In this document: positions 8,093 through 16,924 of the stretch, piece by piece
How positions within the stretch are numbered: the stretch's first letter is position 1
How the letters are laid out: every line of letters starts with the position of its first letter
Assembly: GCF_002085925.2 (NCBI RefSeq)
Contig: NZ_CP053562.1
Coordinates: 2,150,001-2,214,000 of the forward strand
Reading direction: 5' to 3'
DNA: 64,000 bases
Source of the DNA: Thioclava electrotropha
Lineage (GTDB): Bacteria; Pseudomonadota; Alphaproteobacteria; Rhodobacterales; Rhodobacteraceae
Program-made: the position numbers and the translations under genes
The notes under the pieces: model-generated
Database searches by the model: none
What the model was told of the DNA's origin: nothing
The model's input: only the letters and a program-made list of their open reading frames with translations

Positions 8093-10576
8093 TCAATTGC
8101 CCGGTTTCGCCGCGCCTTTCGGCACCAGATGGGTGATCCCCGCCGCCGCCGCGCGTGCCAGCGCTGGATCCAGCGACATCGGGATATATTCGCCCGAACG
8201 CCACAGCTCCGACAGGTCGTCATAATGGCGGCTCAGCGGATGGCCCGATTGCCCGGTCGAGATGATGAAGACCGAACTGTCGGGATCCGCGAAATCGAGC
8301 ACTTCGCGATAACCCGCAGCATGAACATTGGCGAAGCGGTCAGAGCCGTCGCCGCCCTTGGTGCGCCCGCGCATCAGGGTGAAATCGCCGCCCGAGGTCG
8401 ATTGCCGGATATTCACGAACCATTTCAGCCCCGGCACCTTGCCCAGCACCTGATTGTCCTGCTCGGCGATATGCGCGTCGCCCCAGCGCCAGCTCTCGAT
8501 ATTCGGCCCGTATTTCTTCGACAGATCCAAAAGCGCGGCATCAAGCGACTGCCGCGCGATATCGCTGCAGGTCTCTTTCGGAGCCGACTGGATGATGTCG
8601 CACCAATGGCTCGCACCTTGGGTGTCGCGGAAGACCCGCTCGATGAACAGGGGCTCCAGATGGTCGAATTTCTTCGCCAGCGGACCCAGCTCGTCGCGGA
8701 TCAGCCGGTTTTGCAGTTCGCGCATCCAGGCGGCGTAGATCAGCGGCTCGGGGAGGTGCTCGGACATTTCGCCATCCCAGCTCGCCAACATCTCCAACGC
8801 ACGCTGGCGCATCCGCTCGGGCGTGCCGGCGGGGGCGGGATCGCCAGTATACCACAGGTTCGCGCCCACCAGCGGCAGCAGACCGCGCGCGGCAGGCGAC
8901 ACCGTGTCGAGCTGCGCCGAGATGAAGCTGTCGCGCGAATGCACCTCGCGCTCGCCCATCAGTTTCGACAGGCGCTGAATGCGCTGCGTGTCGCCCCAGT
9001 GGAACGAGACGTTATAGGGGAAGGGCCGGTCCACCGTCTTGTTGTTCGTGTTCACGACGATGCCGCTTTTCGGCTCGACGAATTGCGGATTGTCCTTGAA
9101 GGGCAGGAAGCCTTTCCAGCGGTTCTCGGGTTTCCAGCCCGCGTTCGGCATCCGGCCCTGCGTGTCATTCGCTCGGTCGCGCAGCGGGATTTTCCCGGCC
9201 GTGACCAGCGCCACCCCGTCCTTGTCGGCCAGCGTGATGTTCTGCGCGGGTGCGACGATCTTCTTCGCCGCATCCATTGCCTGCGGTATCGAATGCGCCC
9301 GCATCAGGTCCATCGCGCCGGTCATCGTCGTGTCCTGCGGATCGAAGGCGGTCCAGCTGAGCGAAATCACCGAATGCGGCGGCGTGACCGTCGCCAGATC
9401 GAAATGGCTGCCGGGCAGCACCGGGCCGTTATCGGTCCAGCGCAGGGTCAGCGTGACCGGCTTGGCGTCCTTCACCTCGACGATCACACGCTTGGTCTTG
9501 AAACGCTTCCAGCCGTCGGGCGTGCGGTATTTCGTTGGATCGTCGGGATCGATTTCTTCGATATGCAGGTCCTGATCGTCGACATAGGCCGTGGTCAGCC
9601 CCCAGCCCAGATTCTTGTTGCGCCCCGACAGCACCAGCGGCATCCCCGGGATCGTGCCGCCAATCACGCCGCCCGATTGCAGTTGCAGCCGTGCGAGATA
9701 CCAGATCGAGGGCGCCGTCAGACCCAGATGCGGATCGTTGGCCAGAAGCGCGCCACCCGCAGCCGAGCGGTCAGGCCCCGCGGCCCATGCGTTCGATGCC
9801 CCGGCAGAGCCACGTGCGGGGAAGGGAGAGAACGCCCCCGGCGCCCCGTTCTCGGCCGTCTGAATGCCCTTTTGCATGGTCGGGAACAGGCTCGCGTAAT
9901 CGGGCAGGGCAGTGGTGGCCTGTTGCGGATCGTCGGGCATGACGTCGCGCACGAGGTCTTTGCCGACGAGCGACACACGGGCGCGCAGCACCTCGTCTTG
10001 CAGCTGGTTCGATAGCTGCACCGCCATCAGCTTCATAATCGCGAGCGAATCCGCGGGCGTCCAGTAGGAGATCTTGCTGTCGAAGAGGAAGAATTCCGGC
10101 GCGCCGCGCCCCATCGCGCCCTCGTTGACGATCTCGATCCACTGGTTGACGCCCCGCGCATAGGCCTCGAGCGCGGCCTTGGTGTAATCGTCCTGCGAGG
10201 ACACCGAGTCGACCGCCGCCTGATACAGGCCCATCCGTCGCATCAGCTCGTCGGTTTTCAGCGTCTCCTGACCGAACACTTCCGACAGCCGCCCCTGCAC
10301 CGTGCGGCGCATCAGCGTCATCTGCCACAGCCGGTCCTGCGCATGGGCGAGCCCCAGCGCGAAGAACGCATCCGGGTCGTCCTTGCCGAAAATATGCGGC
10401 ACGTCCTCGGTGGAGCGCACGATCTCCACCGGGGCGGTGAGCCCGGTGACTTTATAGGTCGCGTCGTAATCAGGAAGCGAGCGCGAGGCGAAGAAATAGA
10501 TCAGCCCCCCGACGAGCACCACACCCACGATCGCGGCCATGATCAGCCGAACGCCCCATCGAAATGCCTTATACAT
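8093..10576 (-). CDS. Penicillin acylase family protein (Ntn-hydrolase)
   Basis: About 827 residues starting at ATG 10576 (MYKAFRWGVR), preceded by an AGAGGG-like site; a start 15 codons further upstream is possible but less likely. Residues 8-30 are a membrane helix or uncleaved signal, so the enzyme is probably periplasmic. The family hydrolyses amide bonds after autocatalytic cleavage into alpha and beta chains. The expected new N-terminal nucleophile is Ser261 in GASNAWAAG, followed by LLANDPHL, and a conserved NTNNKTVDRPFPY segment sits in the beta chain. The substrate is unknown: the family includes beta-lactam acylases, AHL acylases and other amidases, and neighbours give no clue. It stands alone and converges on the secretion operon. 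Confidence 0.88.
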   Translation of the reverse strand: MYKAFRWGVRLIMAAIVGVVLVGGLIYFFASRSLPDYDATYKVTGLTAPVEIVRSTEDVPHIFGKDDPDAFFALGLAHAQDRLWQMTLMRRTVQGRLSEVFGQETLKTDELMRRMGLYQAAVDSVSSQDDYTKAALEAYARGVNQWIEIVNEGAMGRGAPEFFLFDSKISYWTPADSLAIMKLMAVQLSNQLQDEVLRARVSLVGKDLVRDVMPDDPQQATTALPDYASLFPTMQKGIQTAENGAPGAFSPFPARGSAGASNAWAAGPDRSAAGGALLANDPHLGLTAPSIWYLARLQLQSGGVIGGTIPGMPLVLSGRNKNLGWGLTTAYVDDQDLHIEEIDPDDPTKYRTPDGWKRFKTKRVIVEVKDAKPVTLTLRWTDNGPVLPGSHFDLATVTPPHSVISLSWTAFDPQDTTMTGAMDLMRAHSIPQAMDAAKKIVAPAQNITLADKDGVALVTAGKIPLRDRANDTQGRMPNAGWKPENRWKGFLPFKDNPQFVEPKSGIVVNTNNKTVDRPFPYNVSFHWGDTQRIQRLSKLMGEREVHSRDSFISAQLDTVSPAARGLLPLVGANLWYTGDPAPAGTPERMRQRALEMLASWDGEMSEHLPEPLIYAAWMRELQNRLIRDELGPLAKKFDHLEPLFIERVFRDTQGASHWCDIIQSAPKETCSDIARQSLDAALLDLSKKYGPNIESWRWGDAHIAEQDNQVLGKVPGLKWFVNIRQSTSGGDFTLMRGRTKGGDGSDRFANVHAAGYREVLDFADPDSSVFIISTGQSGHPLSRHYDDLSELWRSGEYIPMSLDPALARAAAAGITHLVPKGAAKPGN

Positions 10577-10726
10577 CGAGCCCTCTGCGCGCCTCACCCG
10601 AAATCCCGCCTCCCGGCGCATGAGTTGACGCGCCCGGTTGGCGCGTTAGTAGTTGAGCCCGACGCTACAATCAACGCGCTCGCGCTACACGGGGCGCGGT
10701 TTCGTATTCACGCAAGGGAGAGGTCG

Positions 10727-11599
10727 ATGGCGAAAGTTGCATTTCTGGGGCTTGGGGTGATGGGCTATCCGATGGCGGGGCATCTCGCATCGGCGGGCCA
10801 TGAGGTCACGGTCTATAACCGCACGGCCGCCAAGGCCAAGAAATGGGTCTCCGAACATGGCGGGTCGGCCGAAGCGACCCCGCGCGAAGCCGCGAAAGGC
10901 GCGGATTTCGTGATGTCCTGTGTCGGCAATGACGACGATCTGCGCGAGGTCTGCCTCGGCAAGGATGGCGCGTTCAAGGGCATGAAAACCGGCGCGGTCT
11001 TCGTCGATCACACGACGGTTTCGGCTGCCGTGACCCGCGAATTGGCGGGCGAGGCGGCGGGCCATGGCGTGGCCTTCATCGACGCCCCGATCTCGGGCGG
11101 GCAGGCGGGGGCCGAGAACGGTCAGCTGTCGGTCATGTGCGGCGGCGACGCGGCGGCCTATGACAAGGCCGAGCCGGTGATCGACGCCTATGCCAAGATC
11201 TGCCGCCGTCTGGGCGAAAGCGGCGCGGGGCAGGTGACCAAGATGTGCAACCAGATCGCGATTGCGGGTCTGGTGCAGGGCCTCGCCGAGAGCCTGAACT
11301 TCGCCGAGAAGGCCGATCTCGACATCGCCGCCGTGGTCGAGGTGATCTCGCAAGGTGCCGCTGGCTCGTGGCAGATGGCGAACCGCTACGAGACCATGGC
11401 GAAGGACGAATTCGACTTCGGCTTCGCGGTGGACTGGATGCGCAAGGATCTGGGGATCTGCCTGAAAACCGGCGACGAGATCGGGGCCTCGCTGCCCGTC
11501 ACGGCGCTGGTCGATCAGTTCTACAAGGACGTGCAGGCGATGGGCGGTAACCGCTGGGATACCTCTTCGCTGATCGCGCGCCTGCGCAAACTGGGCTGA
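10727..11599 (+). CDS. NAD(P)-dependent beta-hydroxyacid dehydrogenase (3-hydroxyisobutyrate dehydrogenase family)
   Basis: A 290-residue soluble oxidoreductase; ATG 10727 was chosen because of the upstream GGGAGAGG and because the protein then starts directly with the Rossmann motif FLGLGVMGYPMAG. The substrate-binding motif DAPISGG is near residue 120 and the catalytic Lys is in GQVTKMCNQ near 170. Relatives reduce or oxidise small 3-hydroxy acids or aldehydes (3-hydroxyisobutyrate, tartronate semialdehyde, succinic semialdehyde, glyoxylate). The sequence alone does not say which. It diverges from the penicillin acylase gene and has no obvious pathway neighbours. Confidence 0.88.
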   Translation: MAKVAFLGLGVMGYPMAGHLASAGHEVTVYNRTAAKAKKWVSEHGGSAEATPREAAKGADFVMSCVGNDDDLREVCLGKDGAFKGMKTGAVFVDHTTVSAAVTRELAGEAAGHGVAFIDAPISGGQAGAENGQLSVMCGGDAAAYDKAEPVIDAYAKICRRLGESGAGQVTKMCNQIAIAGLVQGLAESLNFAEKADLDIAAVVEVISQGAAGSWQMANRYETMAKDEFDFGFAVDWMRKDLGICLKTGDEIGASLPVTALVDQFYKDVQAMGGNRWDTSSLIARLRKLG

Positions 11600-11636
11600 G
11601 CGGGCAGGGCGGCGGGCCATTGGGTCCGCTGCCCGC
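11600..11636 (+). terminator. GC-rich hairpin after the dehydrogenase gene
   Basis: A GCGGGCAG/CTGCCCGC stem starts at the last base of the stop codon. There is no clear T-run behind it, so it may stabilise the mRNA end rather than terminate on its own. Confidence 0.4.
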
Positions 11637-11673
11637 CCTTGCCGCTTCGGCGCCTGGCCCCTAAACCTGCGCC

Positions 11674-12030
11674 ATGCGCATCCTCGAGAACATCATCAGC
11701 GACCGCGGCTCGAAATACGCGGTCTCGGGCGGACCTTGCGCCTCGGAAGAGGAGGCCAAGGCCTTCGTCAAGGAACTGTGCCGGAAGAAGAAATACGCCA
11801 AGGCCACGCATAACACCTGGGCGCTTCTGACGGCGGAAGCCCCGGTGAAGAACGACGATGGCGAGGCGGGCGCGGGAATGGTGATCCTGCGGATGCTCGA
11901 GCGCGAAGAGCTCTACGACCATATCATCGTCGTCACCCGCTGGTTCGGCGGCAAGCATCTGGGCGGCGACCGCTTCCGCCATGTGCAGGAAGCGGTTCGC
12001 ATTTACCTCGAAGATTTGCGCGCGGGCTGA
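11674..12030 (+). CDS. YigZ/IMPACT N-terminal (UPF0029) domain protein
   Basis: 118 residues matching the UPF0029/IMPACT-type fold, with the characteristic segment KKYAKATHNTWA near 45 and the motif VVTRWFGGKHLGGDR near 90-104. Typical YigZ proteins are about 200 residues with an extra C-terminal domain; this one has only the N-terminal domain. The biochemical function is poorly known; links to translation regulation come from eukaryotic IMPACT and may not apply. It ends 9 bases from the convergent DedA/PAP2 gene with no terminator visible between them. Confidence 0.8.
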   Translation: MRILENIISDRGSKYAVSGGPCASEEEAKAFVKELCRKKKYAKATHNTWALLTAEAPVKNDDGEAGAGMVILRMLEREELYDHIIVVTRWFGGKHLGGDRFRHVQEAVRIYLEDLRAG

Positions 12031-12039
12031 AGTGCGCCG

Positions 12040-14076
12040 CTACCGCAGCGCCAGAACCGGGATGTCCGACGCAGCCGTGCCGGAGATCTGGCCCACAGGC
12101 TCGGCCACACCGTTCTGGCTCAACGCCTTCGCAAGATCGGATGCCAGCCGCCCCGCCGTCGACCCGTCGCTCGGCACCAGCCCGTCATCGCGAGTAATCG
12201 CCCCCATCCAGAGCCGCGCACCGGATGCATCGGTATAGCGCGTCTGCCACAGCCGAAGCCGCGGCAGCTTGTCGGTCGCGTCGCCATCCGGCACGCGGGT
12301 GAAGCCAAGCCCGCTCGGCTCGTTCTTCCAGAACAGCGGCGCAAGCGCAGCGCCGGGGCGCATCGTATCGCGCACAGCCCCGAAGGCCGCTCCCGCCAGC
12401 GTCTTGAGCGTCACCGCATCGGCGCGTTGCCAGCCGATCGCGCTCAGCGCCGTCGTGATCTGATCGGCGTTCGTCGCCCATAGCGCTACAGAGAGCGGGA
12501 ACTGTTGATCCGCGTCGAGTGTCTGCGCCATCAGCGGCGCGTCACGCAGCGCCTGCGGCTCGGCCCCTTCGGAGATCACGATCAGCGGTTGCGCCACGGG
12601 GGGCGGGTTCAGCGCCTTGGAATAATCGCGCACGCGAACCATCGTGAAGCCCAGAAGAGCCAGCGTCACGACGCCGATCACGCCCATTTGCCAACTAGGC
12701 CGCGCGCGCGGTGCCCCGGCCCATCGCGGATACAACCACTCGGCCACGGCGATGCCCACCAGCAGGCACATCGCGCCGAGAAGCCAGCCGCCCATCACAT
12801 CGCTCAGGTAATGCTCGACGAGATAGAGCCGGCTCAACCCGATCAGACCGGCGACCAAGGCCGCCAGAAAGCTCGCACTCAGCGCCCCGAGCCGCGTCAG
12901 CCGCCAGAGGAGGAAGACGAGCATCCCGTAAAAGGCGACCGAGAGCGTCGCGTGGCCGGAGGGGAAACTGCCCGAGGTTTCGTGGAAATAGCCCAGGATC
13001 GAGCGCGGCCGCCCGAAGCTTGCCTTCAGGATGATCACCGAGATCAGGTCCAGCCCGAGCGAGACCACGAGCCCCGCCACCAGATCGAACCGACGCAGCC
13101 ACGCGAGCCAGATAAGCGCCAGCACGAGCAGCGCGGCCACGAGCTGGGTATCGCCGAGCGCGGTGATCCAGGTGAAGATCTGAATGAGGCCCGGCGTCCA
13201 GAACAGCCGCATCAGTGCCGCCAGCCGCGCGTCGATCTGCACGATCGGGTCGCTTTGCAGGAAGTCGAGCGACAGCCCGACCAGCACCGAGGCGAGGTAG
13301 AGGAAGGCGAGTGCCAAAAGGCTCAGCGGCAGGCCGGAGAACTTGCTGCGGTCGAGCCTGCGCGCGATCCAGGCTGCCGTTTTCGGATGGCGCCCGCCCC
13401 AGCTGTCGACGCGGGGGTGGCGGGCGATCTCGTCCATCAGCCCGCCTGCCATTGCGAGGAGATAGGGCACCGCCCGGTCGAGCCGTCTCAGAACCCAGAA
13501 GAGCAATGCCGCGATCACGACGAGCCCCAGCAGGAACAAGGTGTTGCGTGTCATCATCGGGCCGAGCTTGGTGAACCCCGCGCCAAGCGCATACCCGAAG
13601 CCGACATGGAAAATCGCGTAAGGAAAGCCGCTCAGCAGGTTCCAGATCCGGAAGCGTCGCGTCTCCATCCCGGCGAGGGCGGCAGCAAAGGGCACGAAGC
13701 CCGCCACGGGGCCGAGAAACCGCCCCATGACGATCGCGAAGCCGCCATGGCGCGCAAATAGCTTCTCCGCGCGGCGATAGGCGGCCATGCCTTCGACATT
13801 CCAGCGCCCGAGCATACCGCGTCGCGCGTGGCGACCAAGCCAGAACGTGGCCTCTCCGCCGAGGACCGAGCCGATCGCTACGAACCACAGAAGGTCGAGC
13901 AGGTCGAGCATCCCCTGCTGAACCATCACGCCGCCGGCATCGACAAGCAGGGTGCCGGGCAGGAAAATCCCGGTCGGCAGGAAGGCCTCCAGCCCCGCCG
14001 CCGCCCCGATCACCCAGTAGCCGAAGATCCCCAGGGCGGCGAGATTCGGGAGCACTTGGTGGATGGCGTCTAGCAT
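12040..14076 (-). CDS. DedA / PAP2 phosphatase / LssY C-terminal fusion protein
   Basis: A 678-residue polytopic membrane protein joining three modules. Residues ~1-200 are a DedA/SNARE-associated domain (GxFLPTGIFLPGTLL, GRFLGPVAGFVPFAAALAGM). Residues ~270-470 are a PAP2 lipid phosphatase with its three motifs KASFGRPR, PSGH and SRLYLVEHYLSD intact. The last ~170 residues match the LssY C-terminal domain. DedA proteins are linked to lipid-carrier flipping and PAP2 enzymes dephosphorylate lipid phosphates or pyrophosphates such as undecaprenyl-PP or phosphatidic acid, so recycling of a lipid carrier is plausible. It follows mprF with a 1-base gap and is surely co-transcribed with it. Confidence 0.9.
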   Translation of the reverse strand: MLDAIHQVLPNLAALGIFGYWVIGAAAGLEAFLPTGIFLPGTLLVDAGGVMVQQGMLDLLDLLWFVAIGSVLGGEATFWLGRHARRGMLGRWNVEGMAAYRRAEKLFARHGGFAIVMGRFLGPVAGFVPFAAALAGMETRRFRIWNLLSGFPYAIFHVGFGYALGAGFTKLGPMMTRNTLFLLGLVVIAALLFWVLRRLDRAVPYLLAMAGGLMDEIARHPRVDSWGGRHPKTAAWIARRLDRSKFSGLPLSLLALAFLYLASVLVGLSLDFLQSDPIVQIDARLAALMRLFWTPGLIQIFTWITALGDTQLVAALLVLALIWLAWLRRFDLVAGLVVSLGLDLISVIILKASFGRPRSILGYFHETSGSFPSGHATLSVAFYGMLVFLLWRLTRLGALSASFLAALVAGLIGLSRLYLVEHYLSDVMGGWLLGAMCLLVGIAVAEWLYPRWAGAPRARPSWQMGVIGVVTLALLGFTMVRVRDYSKALNPPPVAQPLIVISEGAEPQALRDAPLMAQTLDADQQFPLSVALWATNADQITTALSAIGWQRADAVTLKTLAGAAFGAVRDTMRPGAALAPLFWKNEPSGLGFTRVPDGDATDKLPRLRLWQTRYTDASGARLWMGAITRDDGLVPSDGSTAGRLASDLAKALSQNGVAEPVGQISGTAASDIPVLALR

Positions 14077-14077
14077 T

Positions 14078-16684
14078 TCAGTCCTTCGTCAGCAGATTGC
14101 GCGCGCCGCCCGAGATCAGCAGCGTGATTTCGGTGAGCGCGAGATAGGGGGAGGTGCCGGGCGGGAGCGCGACATAATGGGGCCGCCATTCGGGCCGGAA
14201 TTTCTGTTTGAAACGCCGTAACCCTTCGAAGTTATAGAAACTTCCCCCATGACGATAGATCAGATTGCCAAGGCGGCTGGTCAGCCGCGCAGAGGCACGG
14301 TCGGGCAGGCCTGCCAGCGGCGCGAGGCCGAGGCTGAGCTCCGTCGCACCGCGATCTCGCAGCGCCTCGATCAGGCCGATGAACAGGAATTGCATGACGC
14401 CGTCAGCCGCCTCCGGGCGGTACCGCATCAGGTCTATCGCGAAACGCCGTGCATTCGGCCCGCCCAGAAGGTTCGCGAAACCGAGGATCTCACCGCCGCG
14501 CCGGATCAGCGCGATCTCGCAATGGTTGAGGTAGCGCGGATCGAAGCGGCCGATCGAGAAGCCTTTCTCGCGGCCTTTTTGGCCCGCGAGCCACGCGTCG
14601 GACACGTCACGGAGCGTCGCGATCAACTCGTGCGCGTGCGGCGGGGACGCGATCTCAAGCGTGAAACCCTCGCGCAGGGCGCGGTTCTGCTCGGCCCGCA
14701 TCGTCTTGAATTTCGATCCCGTGAGCGAGAATTTCTGAAGGTCGACCACGGCCTCTTCGCCGATCTTGTGCAGCGCGTAGCCCATCTCGATCCAGAGCGG
14801 CAGGTTCTTCGTCGAGACCTCGTAGAAGACGGGGGTGAGGCCTTCGCTCACCGCGCGTTCGTGAAACTCCCACGCCAATTGCCGCGCGGTCTCGGGCGGG
14901 CCGACGGGATCGCCGAGCACGACCCGCATCCCGCCGCGCTGCGCATACATCAGGAAGGCCGAGCGGTCGGGCGAGAACATCACGCATTTGTCGCCCGTCA
15001 GCGCGAACCAGCCTTGCGGCACGTCTTGGGAGGTGAGGATTTCAGCGACCGCGACGTCCTGTTCGGGATCGACGGAAAAGGTGAAGCGGCGCATCGGGCG
15101 CAGCGTGAGCCACAGGAGGAACCCAAGCAGCAGCGCGCTGATCAGGAGCCCGGCCCGGAGCGCCCGTGGTGTGGGTGAACTCGCCGTGAAATCGAGCCAG
15201 AGCGCGTTGGAATACGGATGCGCCGCATAGGCGAGGAAGAAAAACACCGCCGCGGAGGCCACCATCCCCAGAATCACCGCGAACCACAGGGGGCCGTAGC
15301 CGCCCTCGGTCAGAGCGACCCGACGGTGAAAGGCCCCGCGGAACGGCAGCAACACCACCGCGGCGAGCGACAGGACGACCGCGTTGTCGATGTCGAGATC
15401 GGCCGCCAAAACCGAGATCACGCCAAGCACCAGCCCCGCAAGTACCAGCCAATAGGCAAGTCTCACCCGGCGCACCAAGCCATGCGACAGCACGATCAAC
15501 AGCACACCCGCGAGGGCACAAAGCTGCGTGCCGCCTTCTGCGAGAACCGCCGTGATCAGCCCCGGCTCGCCGCCTTGTCGGCCCAGCACCGGCATCAGCG
15601 CGACGATCACCATCCAGAAGCCGAGGCCTAGCACTGCGACCCCGGCGATCCGGGGGGCGAGCCCCTCAATGCCGCTGATCACCGGGCGCATCGGCTCTGA
15701 TATTTCGCCAAAGACGCGCGTAGCCCAGCCGCCGGCAAGCCGCGCCTCGTTCAGCGAGACCACGACGAAGGCGATCACAAAGGGCAGCAGGAAGTAGATC
15801 ATGCGGAAGGCCAGAAGGCCCGCTGCCGCCTCGCCCAAGGGCACGCCCGCGGGCAGGGCGGCGATCACCACCGTCTCGAACACGCCGACGCCGCCGGGCA
15901 CGTGGCTCAGGATGCCGACCATGCTGGCTGCGGCGTAGATCGCGACAAAGCTCGCAAACGGCGGGGTGCCTGCGGGCATCAGGATCCAGAGCGCGCCAGC
16001 CGCCATGGTTGAATCGAACAGCGCCACGGCGAGTTGCCCCACGAGGATGCGCGGCGCGGGCATCGCGATCTCTCGGTTCCGAATACGCAGGGCGCGCCCG
16101 GTATAAGACAGGTAGAACGCCCCGCCCAGAATAAGAGCCGTCGCGGCCAAGGCCCCGATACGGATCACTGGCTCGGGCGCCGAAATTACGCCTGCAAGGG
16201 CTGCCGGATGCACGGAAAGCGCCAAAACGCCAACCATCGTAAGCCCGAGGCCCATGGCGAGCGCGATATAGGACGACAGCGCCGCGACCTCGAAGGCGTT
16301 CAGGCCGGCGGCGGAATAGATGCGGTAGCGCACGGCCCCGCCCGAGATCACGCTGATCCCGACCGTGTTGCCGAAGGCGTAGCCCAGAAACCCGCCAAGC
16401 GCGACGGTGCGCAGCGGCAGCTGTTTCCCAAGGTAATGCAGCGCCCAGAAATCGTAACCCACCAGCGCTAGATAGCCCAAAGCGGTCGCGCCCACAGCCG
16501 CACCGAGCGTGGGCCACGGCGTCGCCTTGATCTGCGCGATCACCTGATGGACGTCGATGCTCGCAAGAAGATGATGCAGCGCCCACAGCCCCATCAGGAA
16601 CAGTAAAAGTCCAAGCCCGATCGGCCAGAGAATTTTCACGCGCGACTGGGGAGGGGCAGTTTGCGCCGGATCAGCGAGAGCCAT
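14078..16684 (-). CDS. mprF: Bifunctional lysylphosphatidylglycerol flippase/synthetase
   Basis: 868 residues from ATG 16684 (MALADPAQTA); an upstream in-frame codon would add 13 unlikely residues. The N-terminal ~540 residues hold about 14 hydrophobic helices (flippase part). The C-terminal ~300 residues are the cytosolic DUF2156 aminoacyl-transfer domain (GWFALTGDKCVMFSPD, GDPVGPPE, YRHGGSFYNFEGLRRFKQKFRPEW). The enzyme transfers an amino acid, classically Lys from Lys-tRNA, to phosphatidylglycerol and flips the product outward, lowering surface negative charge and raising resistance to cationic peptides and acid. The amino acid specificity cannot be read from the sequence. It heads a two-gene operon with the DedA/PAP2/LssY fusion. 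Confidence 0.92.
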   Translation of the reverse strand: MALADPAQTAPPQSRVKILWPIGLGLLLFLMGLWALHHLLASIDVHQVIAQIKATPWPTLGAAVGATALGYLALVGYDFWALHYLGKQLPLRTVALGGFLGYAFGNTVGISVISGGAVRYRIYSAAGLNAFEVAALSSYIALAMGLGLTMVGVLALSVHPAALAGVISAPEPVIRIGALAATALILGGAFYLSYTGRALRIRNREIAMPAPRILVGQLAVALFDSTMAAGALWILMPAGTPPFASFVAIYAAASMVGILSHVPGGVGVFETVVIAALPAGVPLGEAAAGLLAFRMIYFLLPFVIAFVVVSLNEARLAGGWATRVFGEISEPMRPVISGIEGLAPRIAGVAVLGLGFWMVIVALMPVLGRQGGEPGLITAVLAEGGTQLCALAGVLLIVLSHGLVRRVRLAYWLVLAGLVLGVISVLAADLDIDNAVVLSLAAVVLLPFRGAFHRRVALTEGGYGPLWFAVILGMVASAAVFFFLAYAAHPYSNALWLDFTASSPTPRALRAGLLISALLLGFLLWLTLRPMRRFTFSVDPEQDVAVAEILTSQDVPQGWFALTGDKCVMFSPDRSAFLMYAQRGGMRVVLGDPVGPPETARQLAWEFHERAVSEGLTPVFYEVSTKNLPLWIEMGYALHKIGEEAVVDLQKFSLTGSKFKTMRAEQNRALREGFTLEIASPPHAHELIATLRDVSDAWLAGQKGREKGFSIGRFDPRYLNHCEIALIRRGGEILGFANLLGGPNARRFAIDLMRYRPEAADGVMQFLFIGLIEALRDRGATELSLGLAPLAGLPDRASARLTSRLGNLIYRHGGSFYNFEGLRRFKQKFRPEWRPHYVALPPGTSPYLALTEITLLISGGARNLLTKD

Positions 16685-16810
16685 CTTATATTTCCACGTT
16701 TTTTCCAATCTCTGGCGGGACAATCGCAGAAGGAATTTATGGCCTTCTTAAAATTCCGTAAGAAATCGTCCCGAACGCACCTTATTGGCCGAGACCGCGC
16801 GACTTACTAG

Positions 16811-16861
16811 AGAAAGAAAACAGAAACACACGCGGCGCCGAGAGCAAACGCTCCCGACGCC
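16811..16861 (-). terminator. Terminator downstream of the alpha-glucosidase gene
   Basis: On the minus strand a 12-bp stem with two G-U pairs (GGCGTCGGGAGC/GCTCTCGGCGCC, loop GTTT) is followed by a T-rich run (GTGTGTTTCTGTTTTC). It lies about 65 bases after the alpha-glucosidase stop. A second GC-rich hairpin lies between them. Confidence 0.6.
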
Positions 16862-16924
16862 GTCATGGGTCCGTGAGGCGGCGACAGGTCCTGTTCCGGT
16901 CCTGTCCGCCGCGTCTTTGGCTTG

